Made by a program: the position numbers and the translations under genes | Source: Sphingobacterium sp. | GTDB lineage: Bacteria; Bacteroidota; Bacteroidia; Sphingobacteriales; Sphingobacteriaceae | Direction of reading: 5' to 3' | Length of the DNA stretch: 64,000 nucleotides | Assembly (NCBI GenBank): GCA_031253985.1 | Contig: JAIRVH010000123.1 | Location: 92,444 to 156,443, forward strand | Part shown: piece after piece, positions 1-6,908 of the stretch | Layout: each line of letters starts with the position of its first letter | How positions within the stretch are numbered: position 1 is the stretch's first letter | Notes under the pieces: model-generated | Told to the model about the DNA's origin: nothing | The model's input: only the letters and a program-made list of their open reading frames with translations | Database searches by the model: none

Positions 1-145
1 TCCATACAATATGATTGGTCTGTCCATCAATTCGTTTCAATGCATCCTCCTCCGAAACTCCATCCAATGCATTCAAAAAAATTTGACTGTGCATGCGATA
101 AGCGGGAATGATGATTTCTAATTTTAATGACTTTGATGTATCCAT
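1..145 (-). CDS. DinB-like family protein, N-terminal fragment (cut by window edge)
   Basis: The ATG is at 145 on the minus strand and 48 codons are visible before the window ends. The peptide reads MDTSKSLKLEIIIPAYRMHS and later contains a DQTNHIVW-like stretch (GQTNHIVW). The first helix followed by an N-H-I-x-W motif is typical of DinB-superfamily four-helix metal-binding proteins, whose first metal-ligand His lies there. Function in this branch is usually unknown (damage-inducible or thiol-related). The call is by resemblance of a short fragment only. It is divergent from the response regulator gene at 310 and shares a 164-bp promoter region holding a nested dyad. Confidence 0.5.
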   Translation of the reverse strand, partial: MDTSKSLKLEIIIPAYRMHSQIFLNALDGVSEEDALKRIDGQTNHIVW

Positions 146-191
146 TTCTCTTTGATTTTTATTTTTAAACTACTGATTTACAATAAAATTA

Positions 192-250
192 CACCTTTAA
201 AAACAGATTACACTTGTCGTATGACAAGAAATAAAAATGAACTAAAGGTG
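192..250. promoter_or_regulatory. Nested concentric inverted repeats in a divergent promoter region
   Basis: An inner perfect dyad, CTTGTC (213-218) and GACAAG (223-228) around GTAT, sits inside an outer dyad, CACCTTTA (192-199) and TAAAGGTG (243-250). The two share almost the same centre (220.5 and 221). It lies between the divergent DinB-like gene and the first response regulator gene. A dimeric regulator site is an inference from symmetry. Confidence 0.4.
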
Positions 251-270
251 ATAAATCATTGCGAAATAAA

Positions 271-305
271 TTCTAAATTTCTACTAAATTGAAATTCTAT
301 CTTTA
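271..305 (+). promoter_or_regulatory. Putative response-regulator box and weak -7 element before the first two-component operon
   Basis: TTCTAA (271-276) and TACTAA (282-287) are half-sites 11 bp apart, as bound by OmpR/PhoB-type winged-helix dimers. TTCTAT follows at 295. TATCTTTA (298-305) is one base off the Bacteroidota -7 consensus TAnnTTTG and ends 4 nt before the ATG at 310. The same hexamer at 11-bp steps recurs before the PAP2 gene and the RND operon. Autoregulation is inferred. Confidence 0.4.
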
Positions 306-309
306 CTAC

Positions 310-984
310 ATGAAGATTTTGATCATAGAAGACGAACTGGAGCTGGCCAAAAGTATCGCTACTTACCTTAGCGAACAGCAATATTTATGTGAATTTGCGC
401 CAACTTTACAAGATGCTCAAGACAAAATACAGTTATACCAGTATGACTGTATTTTATTGGATATTGGTCTTCCAGATGGAAATGGTCTAAAACTATTGGA
501 AGAGCTAAAAAATCAGCGCAAGCAGGACGGGGTCATCATCATTTCAGCAAAAAATGCGCTGGATGACAAGATACATGGGCTACAACTGGGAGCCGACGAT
601 TATTTGACCAAGCCTTTCCACTTATCTGAACTCACTGCACGAATCTATTCCTTGATCCGCCGAAAACAGTTCAATAGTTCAAATATTGTGGTACAAAATG
701 AAATACAGATTGATCTACTCGCAAAAACTGTCATTGTCAATGATCTGCCTGTCGTATTGACGAAAAAGGAATTTGACCTGCTGATGTTTTTTATTGGCAA
801 CAAAAATAAAGTAATTTCCAAAAGCACCTTGGCGGAGCACTTGTCCGGCGATATTGCGGATATGCTCGACAACCATGATTTTGTCTATGCACATGTCAAA
901 AATTTAAAAAAGAAGCTACAGGACGCAGGAAGTCAATCCTATATCAAAACGGTATATGGTACCGGTTACATATGGGGAAATTAA
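310..984 (+). CDS. OmpR-family response regulator
   Basis: A 224-aa DNA-binding response regulator. The receiver domain (about 1-118) has the acidic pair E7/D8, phospho-acceptor D51 (ILLDIGLPDGNG), S79 at the switch position and K101 (GADDYLTKPF). The C-terminal winged helix (about 128-224) ends TVYGTGYIWGN, the usual RxxGxGY beta-hairpin. The start is set at ATG 310 (MKILIIEDE); an upstream TTG at 289 in frame would add residues outside the fold. It lies 9 nt before its histidine kinase, so the two form an operon. By comparison with PmrA/BasR-type systems next to lipid phosphatases, it may respond to envelope stress or cationic peptides and control the PAP2 gene. That role is inference. Confidence 0.9.
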   Translation: MKILIIEDELELAKSIATYLSEQQYLCEFAPTLQDAQDKIQLYQYDCILLDIGLPDGNGLKLLEELKNQRKQDGVIIISAKNALDDKIHGLQLGADDYLTKPFHLSELTARIYSLIRRKQFNSSNIVVQNEIQIDLLAKTVIVNDLPVVLTKKEFDLLMFFIGNKNKVISKSTLAEHLSGDIADMLDNHDFVYAHVKNLKKKLQDAGSQSYIKTVYGTGYIWGN

Positions 985-993
985 AAAGATAAG

Positions 994-2280
994 ATGAAAC
1001 CCTTACTGAGCAAAATAACTACCCCATTTCTACTCTATGTATTGATCGTACTCGGTGTCAGTGTTCCTGTTTATTATTTCGTAATAGACGGGATATGGAA
1101 GAATGAACTTGACGAACATAATGAGATTATTGTCAAAAAAACAACCTACGAACTGAACAGATTGCGGCTGTCCGAAGACAGGCTTCAGGCCAGCATTGCG
1201 TTATGGAATAGCATACAACCTGAAACGAATATACAAAAAGTAAAGCCGGGAGATTTATTGCAAGATAGCGTATATACCATCGAGAAACCACAGCATTTTG
1301 TCGAACCGAAGACGATTGACCGATTTAGATGCCTGTCTTCCGTTATCCAGATCAATGGGGCTCCTTATCGGTTTACCGTGCAGACCAATATCGAAGAATC
1401 GGTAGAGACCATTGCCGCAATCGCCGCAACAACGTTGTTTTTCTTTGCTATTCTAGTCGTTGGATTACTTATTCTTTCCAGAAAAATCTCCATTAGGCTC
1501 TGGAAACCGTTTCGGGATACTGTGGAGAAGTTAAAGGCTTTTAATCTCAATAGTCAGCAGCAGATCAATTTTCAGCAGACAGATACCATAGAGTTCCAGG
1601 AACTCAATCAATCTCTTGCGAGACTTCTTGAAAAAAACGTCGCCGTATATCGTTCTCAAAAGGAATTCACTGAAAATGCTTCCCATGAGTTGCAGACACC
1701 ATTGGCCATACTCAAAAATAAACTGGATATCTTATTGCAGGATCCGGATCTAAGCGATGAACAATACCAGCTTATTGAAGATATGCATAAAGCGCTATCA
1801 CGGAGTACACGAATAAACCGCAACCTGCTGCTTCTTGCCAAAATAGATAATAGTCAATTCGATCATTCGGAAAGGATCAGTATGGACACGCTGGTTTCAC
1901 AGAGTATCGAAGTCATGCAAGAACATTTTGAACAAAAACAGCTGCTGCTACTGCAGGAGATCCAGCCTGCAGTGCTGCTCACTGGAAACAGTAGTCTGAC
2001 CGAGATTCTGATCAACAACTTACTGCTAAATGCCATACGTTACAGTAATGCGGGCGATACAATCGCCGTACATCTGAGTCAAACATCTTTGGCAGTACAT
2101 AACTCCGGCGCAACGTCGCTAGATAAAGTACTTTTATTCAAAAGATTCTCCAAGCTCTCAAAAAACAGCCAAGGGAGCGGTCTAGGGCTGGCCATTATCA
2201 CTGAAATTGCCCGGTATCAAGGCTGGACAGTTGATTATCAATTTGAAAATAATCAGCATATTTTTTCCGTTCATTTCTAA
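994..2280 (+). CDS. Sensor histidine kinase
   Basis: A 428-aa membrane kinase. There are TM segments at about 11-32 and 140-161, flanking a sensor region of roughly 105 residues. The HisKA motif ENASHELQTPLAILKNK carries the phosphorylated H231. The HATPase domain has an N-box (NNLLLNAIRYSN) and a G2 box (QGSGLGLAII). The G1 box is degenerate (VHNSGATS instead of DxGxG), a feature seen in some Bacteroidota kinases. It starts 9 nt after the response regulator stop, so the two are cotranscribed and cognate. The signal sensed cannot be read from the sequence. The PAP2 gene follows after 49 nt. Confidence 0.88.
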   Translation: MKPLLSKITTPFLLYVLIVLGVSVPVYYFVIDGIWKNELDEHNEIIVKKTTYELNRLRLSEDRLQASIALWNSIQPETNIQKVKPGDLLQDSVYTIEKPQHFVEPKTIDRFRCLSSVIQINGAPYRFTVQTNIEESVETIAAIAATTLFFFAILVVGLLILSRKISIRLWKPFRDTVEKLKAFNLNSQQQINFQQTDTIEFQELNQSLARLLEKNVAVYRSQKEFTENASHELQTPLAILKNKLDILLQDPDLSDEQYQLIEDMHKALSRSTRINRNLLLLAKIDNSQFDHSERISMDTLVSQSIEVMQEHFEQKQLLLLQEIQPAVLLTGNSSLTEILINNLLLNAIRYSNAGDTIAVHLSQTSLAVHNSGATSLDKVLLFKRFSKLSKNSQGSGLGLAIITEIARYQGWTVDYQFENNQHIFSVHF

Positions 2281-2282
2281 AA

Positions 2283-2316
2283 TTCCAAAAGTATTCTAAT
2301 TTGGATAACAGTTTTG
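2283..2316 (+). promoter_or_regulatory. Putative response-regulator box and promoter for the PAP2 gene
   Basis: TTCCAA (2283-2288) and TTCTAA (2294-2299) lie 11 bp apart, with another TTCTAA overlapping the kinase stop (2275-2280). CAGTTTTG (2309-2316) resembles the -7 box TAnnTTTG with one mismatch. The hexamer matches those before the response regulator (271) and the RND operon (5611). Confidence 0.4.
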
Positions 2317-2329
2317 TTTCATGATCCAC

Positions 2330-3286
2330 ATGAAGCAAAACCAGCGAACACACTTATTCGTATGTCATCTACTTATAAGTATATTATTTCTTTTGGATGT
2401 AACGGTTGCCAAAAGTCAAATTACAACAGAAGTGTCGGCACACATCAATCCATCTGAGCATAATCCCAGTGTTTTCAAAACGAACATCGCCACGATAGGG
2501 ACAACCGATGGCATAACAAACAGCAGCCACTTCTTGTCTGCGGACAGCACAAGGTTGTCTCCAGTAGTCAATCGTACGAACAAGACAACGAAATTAAACC
2601 GTTTCTTCCACACAGGAATTGATAAAACTCCTTACAGACCACATTTAACCAGTTTTATTGTACCGACAGCATTTATTGGCTTCGGGGTTGCGAGTTTGAG
2701 CATCAACGGTTTAAAAAATCTCAATTTATCGACCAAAGACGAGATCAGCGAGCATCAGTTAAAGCATACCAACCTCGACAATTACAGTCAATATGTCCCT
2801 GTAGCTATGGTCTATGGACTAAATGCGTTGGGTGTGCAAGGCAAACACAATTTTAAGGACAGAACGGTCATCTATTTAACATCACAGCTGATCTCAGGAG
2901 CAATGGTTCTTCCGTTGAAACATATCGTCAAAGAAATCCGGCCTGATAGTTCCAATAACCTTTCCTTTCCTTCAGGGCATACTGCTACAGCCTTCTCTTC
3001 TGCGCAATTTATGTTTCATGAATATCGGGACAGCAACTTCTGGCTGAGCATTTCGGGCTATCCATTTGCGATTTTTACGGGAACCTATCGTGCCATCAAT
3101 AACAAACATTGGGTCGGAGATGTGGTTGCGGGAGCGGGATTTGGTATTCTGGCAACAGAACTGGCCTATTGGGTGCATCCCAAAATCAATCATTTGTTAT
3201 TTAAAGATGATAAAACAACTTCAGCCACGATTATGCCATTCTACCAGAATAAGCACTTTGGTTTAAGTTACGCCAAGCAGTTTTAA
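2330..3286 (+). CDS. PAP2-superfamily phosphatase (LpxE/LpxF- or undecaprenyl-diphosphatase-like)
   Basis: This is an acid phosphatase of the PAP2 type, probably acting on lipid phosphates in the envelope. All three signature motifs are present (numbering from the alternative ATG at 2321): K200-x6-R207-P208, P217-S-G-H220, and R257-x5-H263-x3-D267; the two His and the last Asp form the catalytic core. An N-terminal signal or TM segment is followed by about 100 polar, low-complexity residues, then the membrane-embedded domain. ATG 2330 (MKQNQRTHLF) is chosen for its signal peptide; ATG 2321 is possible. Its place behind a two-component pair resembles lipid A modification loci, in which a PAP2 enzyme removes a lipid A phosphate. 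The exact substrate is not determined. Confidence 0.8.
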   Translation: MKQNQRTHLFVCHLLISILFLLDVTVAKSQITTEVSAHINPSEHNPSVFKTNIATIGTTDGITNSSHFLSADSTRLSPVVNRTNKTTKLNRFFHTGIDKTPYRPHLTSFIVPTAFIGFGVASLSINGLKNLNLSTKDEISEHQLKHTNLDNYSQYVPVAMVYGLNALGVQGKHNFKDRTVIYLTSQLISGAMVLPLKHIVKEIRPDSSNNLSFPSGHTATAFSSAQFMFHEYRDSNFWLSISGYPFAIFTGTYRAINNKHWVGDVVAGAGFGILATELAYWVHPKINHLLFKDDKTTSATIMPFYQNKHFGLSYAKQF

Positions 3287-3470
3287 CCCGTCCAATTTTT
3301 TAAAATCTATGCATTCAGAAATCATCAGAAGCATTTTTCATCTCGAATAGCCTTCCAATAACAGGCAGGCTCTTGCGCTATCAGTTTGGTTTTTCGCTGA
3401 TCGCTGTGCGTGACCGAATGAAATCCTGAAAGTTTTCTTTCCATATACCTGTAAATTTAGCTTAGTTTGA

Positions 3471-3478
3471 TACTTTTG
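3471..3478 (+). promoter_or_regulatory. Bacteroidota -7 promoter box for the second two-component operon
   Basis: TACTTTTG matches TAnnTTTG exactly. A 12-codon mini-ORF (ATG 3484 to TGA 3522) begins 5 nt later and overlaps the leader of the regulator gene, so it may be a small upstream ORF. The region 3287-3470 contains no other recognisable feature. Confidence 0.55.
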
Positions 3479-3559
3479 TATAGATGAAGCATGGACAAGC
3501 CAAGCTTTGGTATCAGATATGAACTTCGATTCATCGAAGCTTTTAACGTTTTTCTTTAT

Positions 3560-4240
3560 ATGAAGATTCTCCTAGTCGAAGATGACGTACGTGTTGCAGG
3601 ATTGATAAAACGCGGACTTGATGAAAATGAATTTCAAACGGATATTGCGTACGACGGCGTATCTGGAAAGAAAATGGCCCTACAGCACGACTTTGATCTT
3701 ATCATCACCGATATAGTACTGCCTAAGATGGATGGATTGGATCTATGCAAAGAAATTCGCCATATCAAACCCGATGTTCCAATTATCATGTTAACAGCCT
3801 TGGGCACAACCGATGATAAAATTGAGGGGTTTGACGCTGGAGCGGACGATTACCTCGTTAAGCCTTTTGAAATGCGCGAACTACTTGCACGGATACGGGT
3901 TCTGCTCAAAAGATATCAAAAACAGGATACACTTACGGGAACACTATTGCGCTATGGTGACCTGGAGATGAATCTCCATACCAAAAATGTCAAAAGGAAT
4001 AACATTGAAATCCATTTGACACCTAAAGAGTTTAAACTGCTCCATTACTTATTGCAGCACCCCGAGCGTGTACTTTCCAGGATGGAAATTGCCGAAAAAG
4101 TGTGGGAAACCTATTTTGATACAGGCACCAACTTCATTGATGTTTACATCAATTATCTGCGTAAAAAGATCGACAAGGATTTTGAAACGAAATATATCCA
4201 TACCAAATCTGGCATGGGCTTTATTTTAAAACAGGACTAA
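3560..4240 (+). CDS. OmpR-family response regulator (CusR/CzcR-like by context)
   Basis: A 226-aa response regulator with receiver residues E7/D8/D9, phospho-acceptor D51 (IITDIVLPKMDG) and K101 (GADDYLVKPF), then a winged-helix domain ending KSGMGFILK. ATG 3560 (MKILLVEDD) is the family-typical start; ATG 3491 in frame would add 23 residues without homology, although it is closer to the -7 box. The stop overlaps the kinase ATG by one base (TAATG), so translation is coupled. Because a heavy-metal RND efflux operon follows directly, metal-responsive control of that operon is the best inference. Confidence 0.88.
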   Translation: MKILLVEDDVRVAGLIKRGLDENEFQTDIAYDGVSGKKMALQHDFDLIITDIVLPKMDGLDLCKEIRHIKPDVPIIMLTALGTTDDKIEGFDAGADDYLVKPFEMRELLARIRVLLKRYQKQDTLTGTLLRYGDLEMNLHTKNVKRNNIEIHLTPKEFKLLHYLLQHPERVLSRMEIAEKVWETYFDTGTNFIDVYINYLRKKIDKDFETKYIHTKSGMGFILKQD

Positions 4241-5616
4241 TGCGCATCAGAACCCGAATCTCCATATTATTCACGCTGATTACAGCGACCATATTGCTGG
4301 TATTTGCCAGTACAGTTTATTTTTCGGCTGTAGAGAATCGTGAAAAAGAATTTTATGCCCTATTAAAAAAAGAAGCTTACACCAAAGCAAACCTTTTTTT
4401 GAACGCGAAAGTAGACAAAAAGACCTTAGAAGATATTTATCACAACAATCGGAAAATTCTCAATGAAGTAGAAGTTGCCATTTACGACACCCGTTTTGAA
4501 CTCCTGTATCATGATGCCGTCGATATCGACTTTGTCAAAGAGACACCAGAGATGCTGCGGGATATTTTAAAAAATAAAGAAATACGGTTCTATCAGGATA
4601 AATGGCAGGTCATCGGGATAACTTTCCCGTATAAAAACAAAAGCTACCTCATTACCGCTGCCGCCTATGATCAATATGGCTACAATAAACTCCATAGCCT
4701 GCTATCAACCATTTTCCTTGTTTTCATTTTGTCTATATTTCTGATTTATGCAGCAGGCATATTCTTTTCGAAAAAGGTCTTTCAACCTATCCTGGAAATG
4801 ACACAGCGCGTAAAAAGCATTTCAGCGACTAGTTTAGACTCCAGACTCACTAGCAGCGGAAATAAAGATGAACTTTCCGAACTGGCGAATACATTCAATG
4901 CGATGCTTGACCGGTTGGAAAATTCCTTTGATGCCCAAAAACATTTTGTGTCCAATATCTCCCACGAGCTGCGCACGCCCTTGGCGGCAATGATTGCAGA
5001 ACTTGAAATTTCCGCCAATAAAGACCGCAGCATAGCTGAATATAAAACAGTCATCGACAACACGTTAAATGACGCACAGAAACTCAAAAAGCTATTTAAT
5101 AGCTTACTTGATTTTGCAAAAGCAAGCTACGACAGTTCCGAAATTGCCTTCAAAGCCTTACGCATAGACGAAATACTTATTGATGCCTGCCAACAGGTTC
5201 TTCAGTCAAATCCAGGTTATAAGCTCGACATTTTTGTCGATCCCGCAATTGAAGATGAAAATCTTATTTCTGTACATGCCAATGAATATTTACTTCAGGT
5301 TGCCTTTGTCAACTTAATTGAAAATGCCTGCAAATTTTCGTCAAATCAAAAATGTCTCATTGCCATCAGATCAGACGAAAACCAGGTCCACCTCGAATTT
5401 AAAGATGATGGTATAGGCATTGCCCCGATAGACCTTCCGCATATATTTACACCATTCTATCGTGGCAACAACAAAGACTATAGCGAGGGAAATGGTATAG
5501 GCCTGTCACTCACCAGAAAGATCATAGTCCTCCATCATGGAGAGATCGCAGTCCGTTCAGCAAAAGGTGTCGGTAGTGTGTTTAGCATCAATCTGCCCCA
5601 CCTTTCGGCATTCTAA
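4240..5616 (+). CDS. Sensor histidine kinase (metal-type, CusS-like by context)
   Basis: A 458-aa membrane sensor kinase. TM1 is at about 9-30 and TM2 at about 153-176, bounding a periplasmic sensor domain of about 120 residues. A HAMP linker follows (about 177-230), then HisKA with H242 in SNISHELRTPLAAM. The ATPase domain has a complete set of boxes: N-box NLIENACKFS, G1 DDGIGI and G2 GNGIGLSL. It overlaps the response regulator by 1 nt. The stop codon TAA is itself part of the first of four TTCTAA direct repeats leading into the efflux operon. Confidence 0.9.
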   Translation: MRIRTRISILFTLITATILLVFASTVYFSAVENREKEFYALLKKEAYTKANLFLNAKVDKKTLEDIYHNNRKILNEVEVAIYDTRFELLYHDAVDIDFVKETPEMLRDILKNKEIRFYQDKWQVIGITFPYKNKSYLITAAAYDQYGYNKLHSLLSTIFLVFILSIFLIYAAGIFFSKKVFQPILEMTQRVKSISATSLDSRLTSSGNKDELSELANTFNAMLDRLENSFDAQKHFVSNISHELRTPLAAMIAELEISANKDRSIAEYKTVIDNTLNDAQKLKKLFNSLLDFAKASYDSSEIAFKALRIDEILIDACQQVLQSNPGYKLDIFVDPAIEDENLISVHANEYLLQVAFVNLIENACKFSSNQKCLIAIRSDENQVHLEFKDDGIGIAPIDLPHIFTPFYRGNNKDYSEGNGIGLSLTRKIIVLHHGEIAVRSAKGVGSVFSINLPHLSAF

Positions 5617-5649
5617 TAAAATTCTAATTTTTTTCTAAAGGACTTCTAA
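5611..5649 (+). promoter_or_regulatory. Four TTCTAA direct repeats at an exact 11-bp period (response-regulator binding array)
   Basis: TTCTAA occurs at 5611, 5622, 5633 and 5644, each exactly 11 bp from the next. The hexamer-N5-hexamer layout is that of PmrA/PhoB-class winged-helix regulators, which bind tandem half-sites on one DNA face. The last repeat ends 23 bp before the -7 box of the RND operon, so bound dimers would lie beside the -33 region. The first repeat doubles as the stop of the kinase gene. Confidence 0.65.
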
Positions 5650-5672
5650 CCTGCTTATCAGCAGCTGCTGGA

Positions 5673-5680
5673 TAGTTTTG
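5673..5680 (+). promoter_or_regulatory. Bacteroidota -7 box for the RND efflux operon
   Basis: TAGTTTTG fits TAnnTTTG exactly. It ends 4 nt before ATG 5685, so the transcript would begin at or next to that ATG. Either the mRNA is leaderless, or translation starts at the next in-frame ATG, 5730. Confidence 0.6.
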
Positions 5681-5684
5681 CGGT

Positions 5685-6830
5685 ATGATTAACCGTACAA
5701 TCAACTATTCGATCCAACCCCTAAGTTATATGAGTTGGATCCTCCTCCTGCTGTTGACGCAGGGTTGCGACCATCAGTCCAACGCCCCCACTAGCCTATC
5801 GCCAGGGGTCAGCGCGCATGGAGATACCCTAACTGTCGATCAAAATGCGCCACTGTTGACGAAGTTAAAATTTGTGAAGACAGCCAATGCACAGCATGCA
5901 CTGAAACTAAACACCGCTGCGATGGTGAAGATGATCCCCAGCAGCTATGTGGAGATTCCTGTACCTTTTGCTGGACGAATTGTCAAGTCCCACATCAAAC
6001 TGGGGCAAAAAGTAGCCGTTAATACGCCTTTATTTTCAATTAGTTCATCGGATTATTTTGAAGCACAGAGGGTCTATCTCGACGCTAAACAAGCGGCTTT
6101 ACTTGCGGAAAACAAACTAAAACGTGAAAAAGATCTGATCGGGCACGGCGTTGGAACAAAAAAAGACCTTGAGGAGGCAGAAACCAATTTTGCAACGAGT
6201 AAATCAGCGCTCGGCAATGCCACTGCAGCGCTAAAAATATTCGATACTAACCTGAATAATATAATTCTCGGTCAACCTCTTCTCGTTCGTTCACCCATCC
6301 AAGGAGAGGTTTTAAGCAGTTCAATTGTCCTGGGGCAGTACACAAAAGAAGATGCTCCGGCATTACTCCGCATTGCCGAACTATCAAAAGTATGGGTATC
6401 GGCCTATATCAAGGAAAAAGACTTGCCTTCCATCAATCAGCTTGGCCGTGTTGAAGTCCATGTGGATGCTTTACCCGATAAAAATATACAGGGAAAAATT
6501 ATTCATATCAACCAATTTGTCGATGAAGCCAGCCGCAATATTGAAGTCCTCATCGCATGCGAAAATGGCGACCGTACATTAAAACCGGGGATGTATGTGA
6601 GTGCCGAATTTGAACAGCAACACATTTCAACGCTCTTCATTCCGGCAAAAGCTGTCCTTCAATTTAACGACAAGAGTTTTGTATGGGCAAAAATAGCGGC
6701 CAATACCTTTGTCAAGCGCTTTGTAACCACGGGGGTAACAGAAGGAGATCATATCCAGATTTTAACAGGTCTGGCCCCACAGGAGGAAATTATCAGCGAA
6801 GGAGCTTTTTACCTCATGGGGGTAAATTAA
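5685..6830 (+). CDS. RND efflux periplasmic adaptor (HlyD/CusB/CzcB family), lipoprotein
   Basis: The membrane-fusion subunit that links the inner-membrane RND pump to the outer-membrane channel. A hydrophobic stretch ends in LLLLTQGC, a lipobox with Cys28 counted from ATG 5685. Starting at ATG 5730 would give a more usual short signal (MSWILLLLLTQGC), so both starts remain open. Domains follow in the family order: barrel-sandwich/lipoyl half, an alpha-hairpin (YLDAKQAALLAENKLKRE region), second lipoyl half, beta-barrel, and membrane-proximal domain. It lacks the N-terminal metal-binding extension of some CusB proteins. It is the first gene of a three-gene efflux operon and lies directly downstream of a two-component pair. 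Confidence 0.88.
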   Translation: MINRTINYSIQPLSYMSWILLLLLTQGCDHQSNAPTSLSPGVSAHGDTLTVDQNAPLLTKLKFVKTANAQHALKLNTAAMVKMIPSSYVEIPVPFAGRIVKSHIKLGQKVAVNTPLFSISSSDYFEAQRVYLDAKQAALLAENKLKREKDLIGHGVGTKKDLEEAETNFATSKSALGNATAALKIFDTNLNNIILGQPLLVRSPIQGEVLSSSIVLGQYTKEDAPALLRIAELSKVWVSAYIKEKDLPSINQLGRVEVHVDALPDKNIQGKIIHINQFVDEASRNIEVLIACENGDRTLKPGMYVSAEFEQQHISTLFIPAKAVLQFNDKSFVWAKIAANTFVKRFVTTGVTEGDHIQILTGLAPQEEIISEGAFYLMGVN

Positions 6831-6908
6831 ATCGGTGAATAAACAAATCATACGCACCGGGTTCATACATTCAATTTAAAATAAACACTGATCAATAACA
6901 ATTTGAAT

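Noticed and set aside
4782..5087. Antisense ORFs within the kinases and pumps
   Set aside because: They are shadows of real genes in other frames, without start signals or homology.
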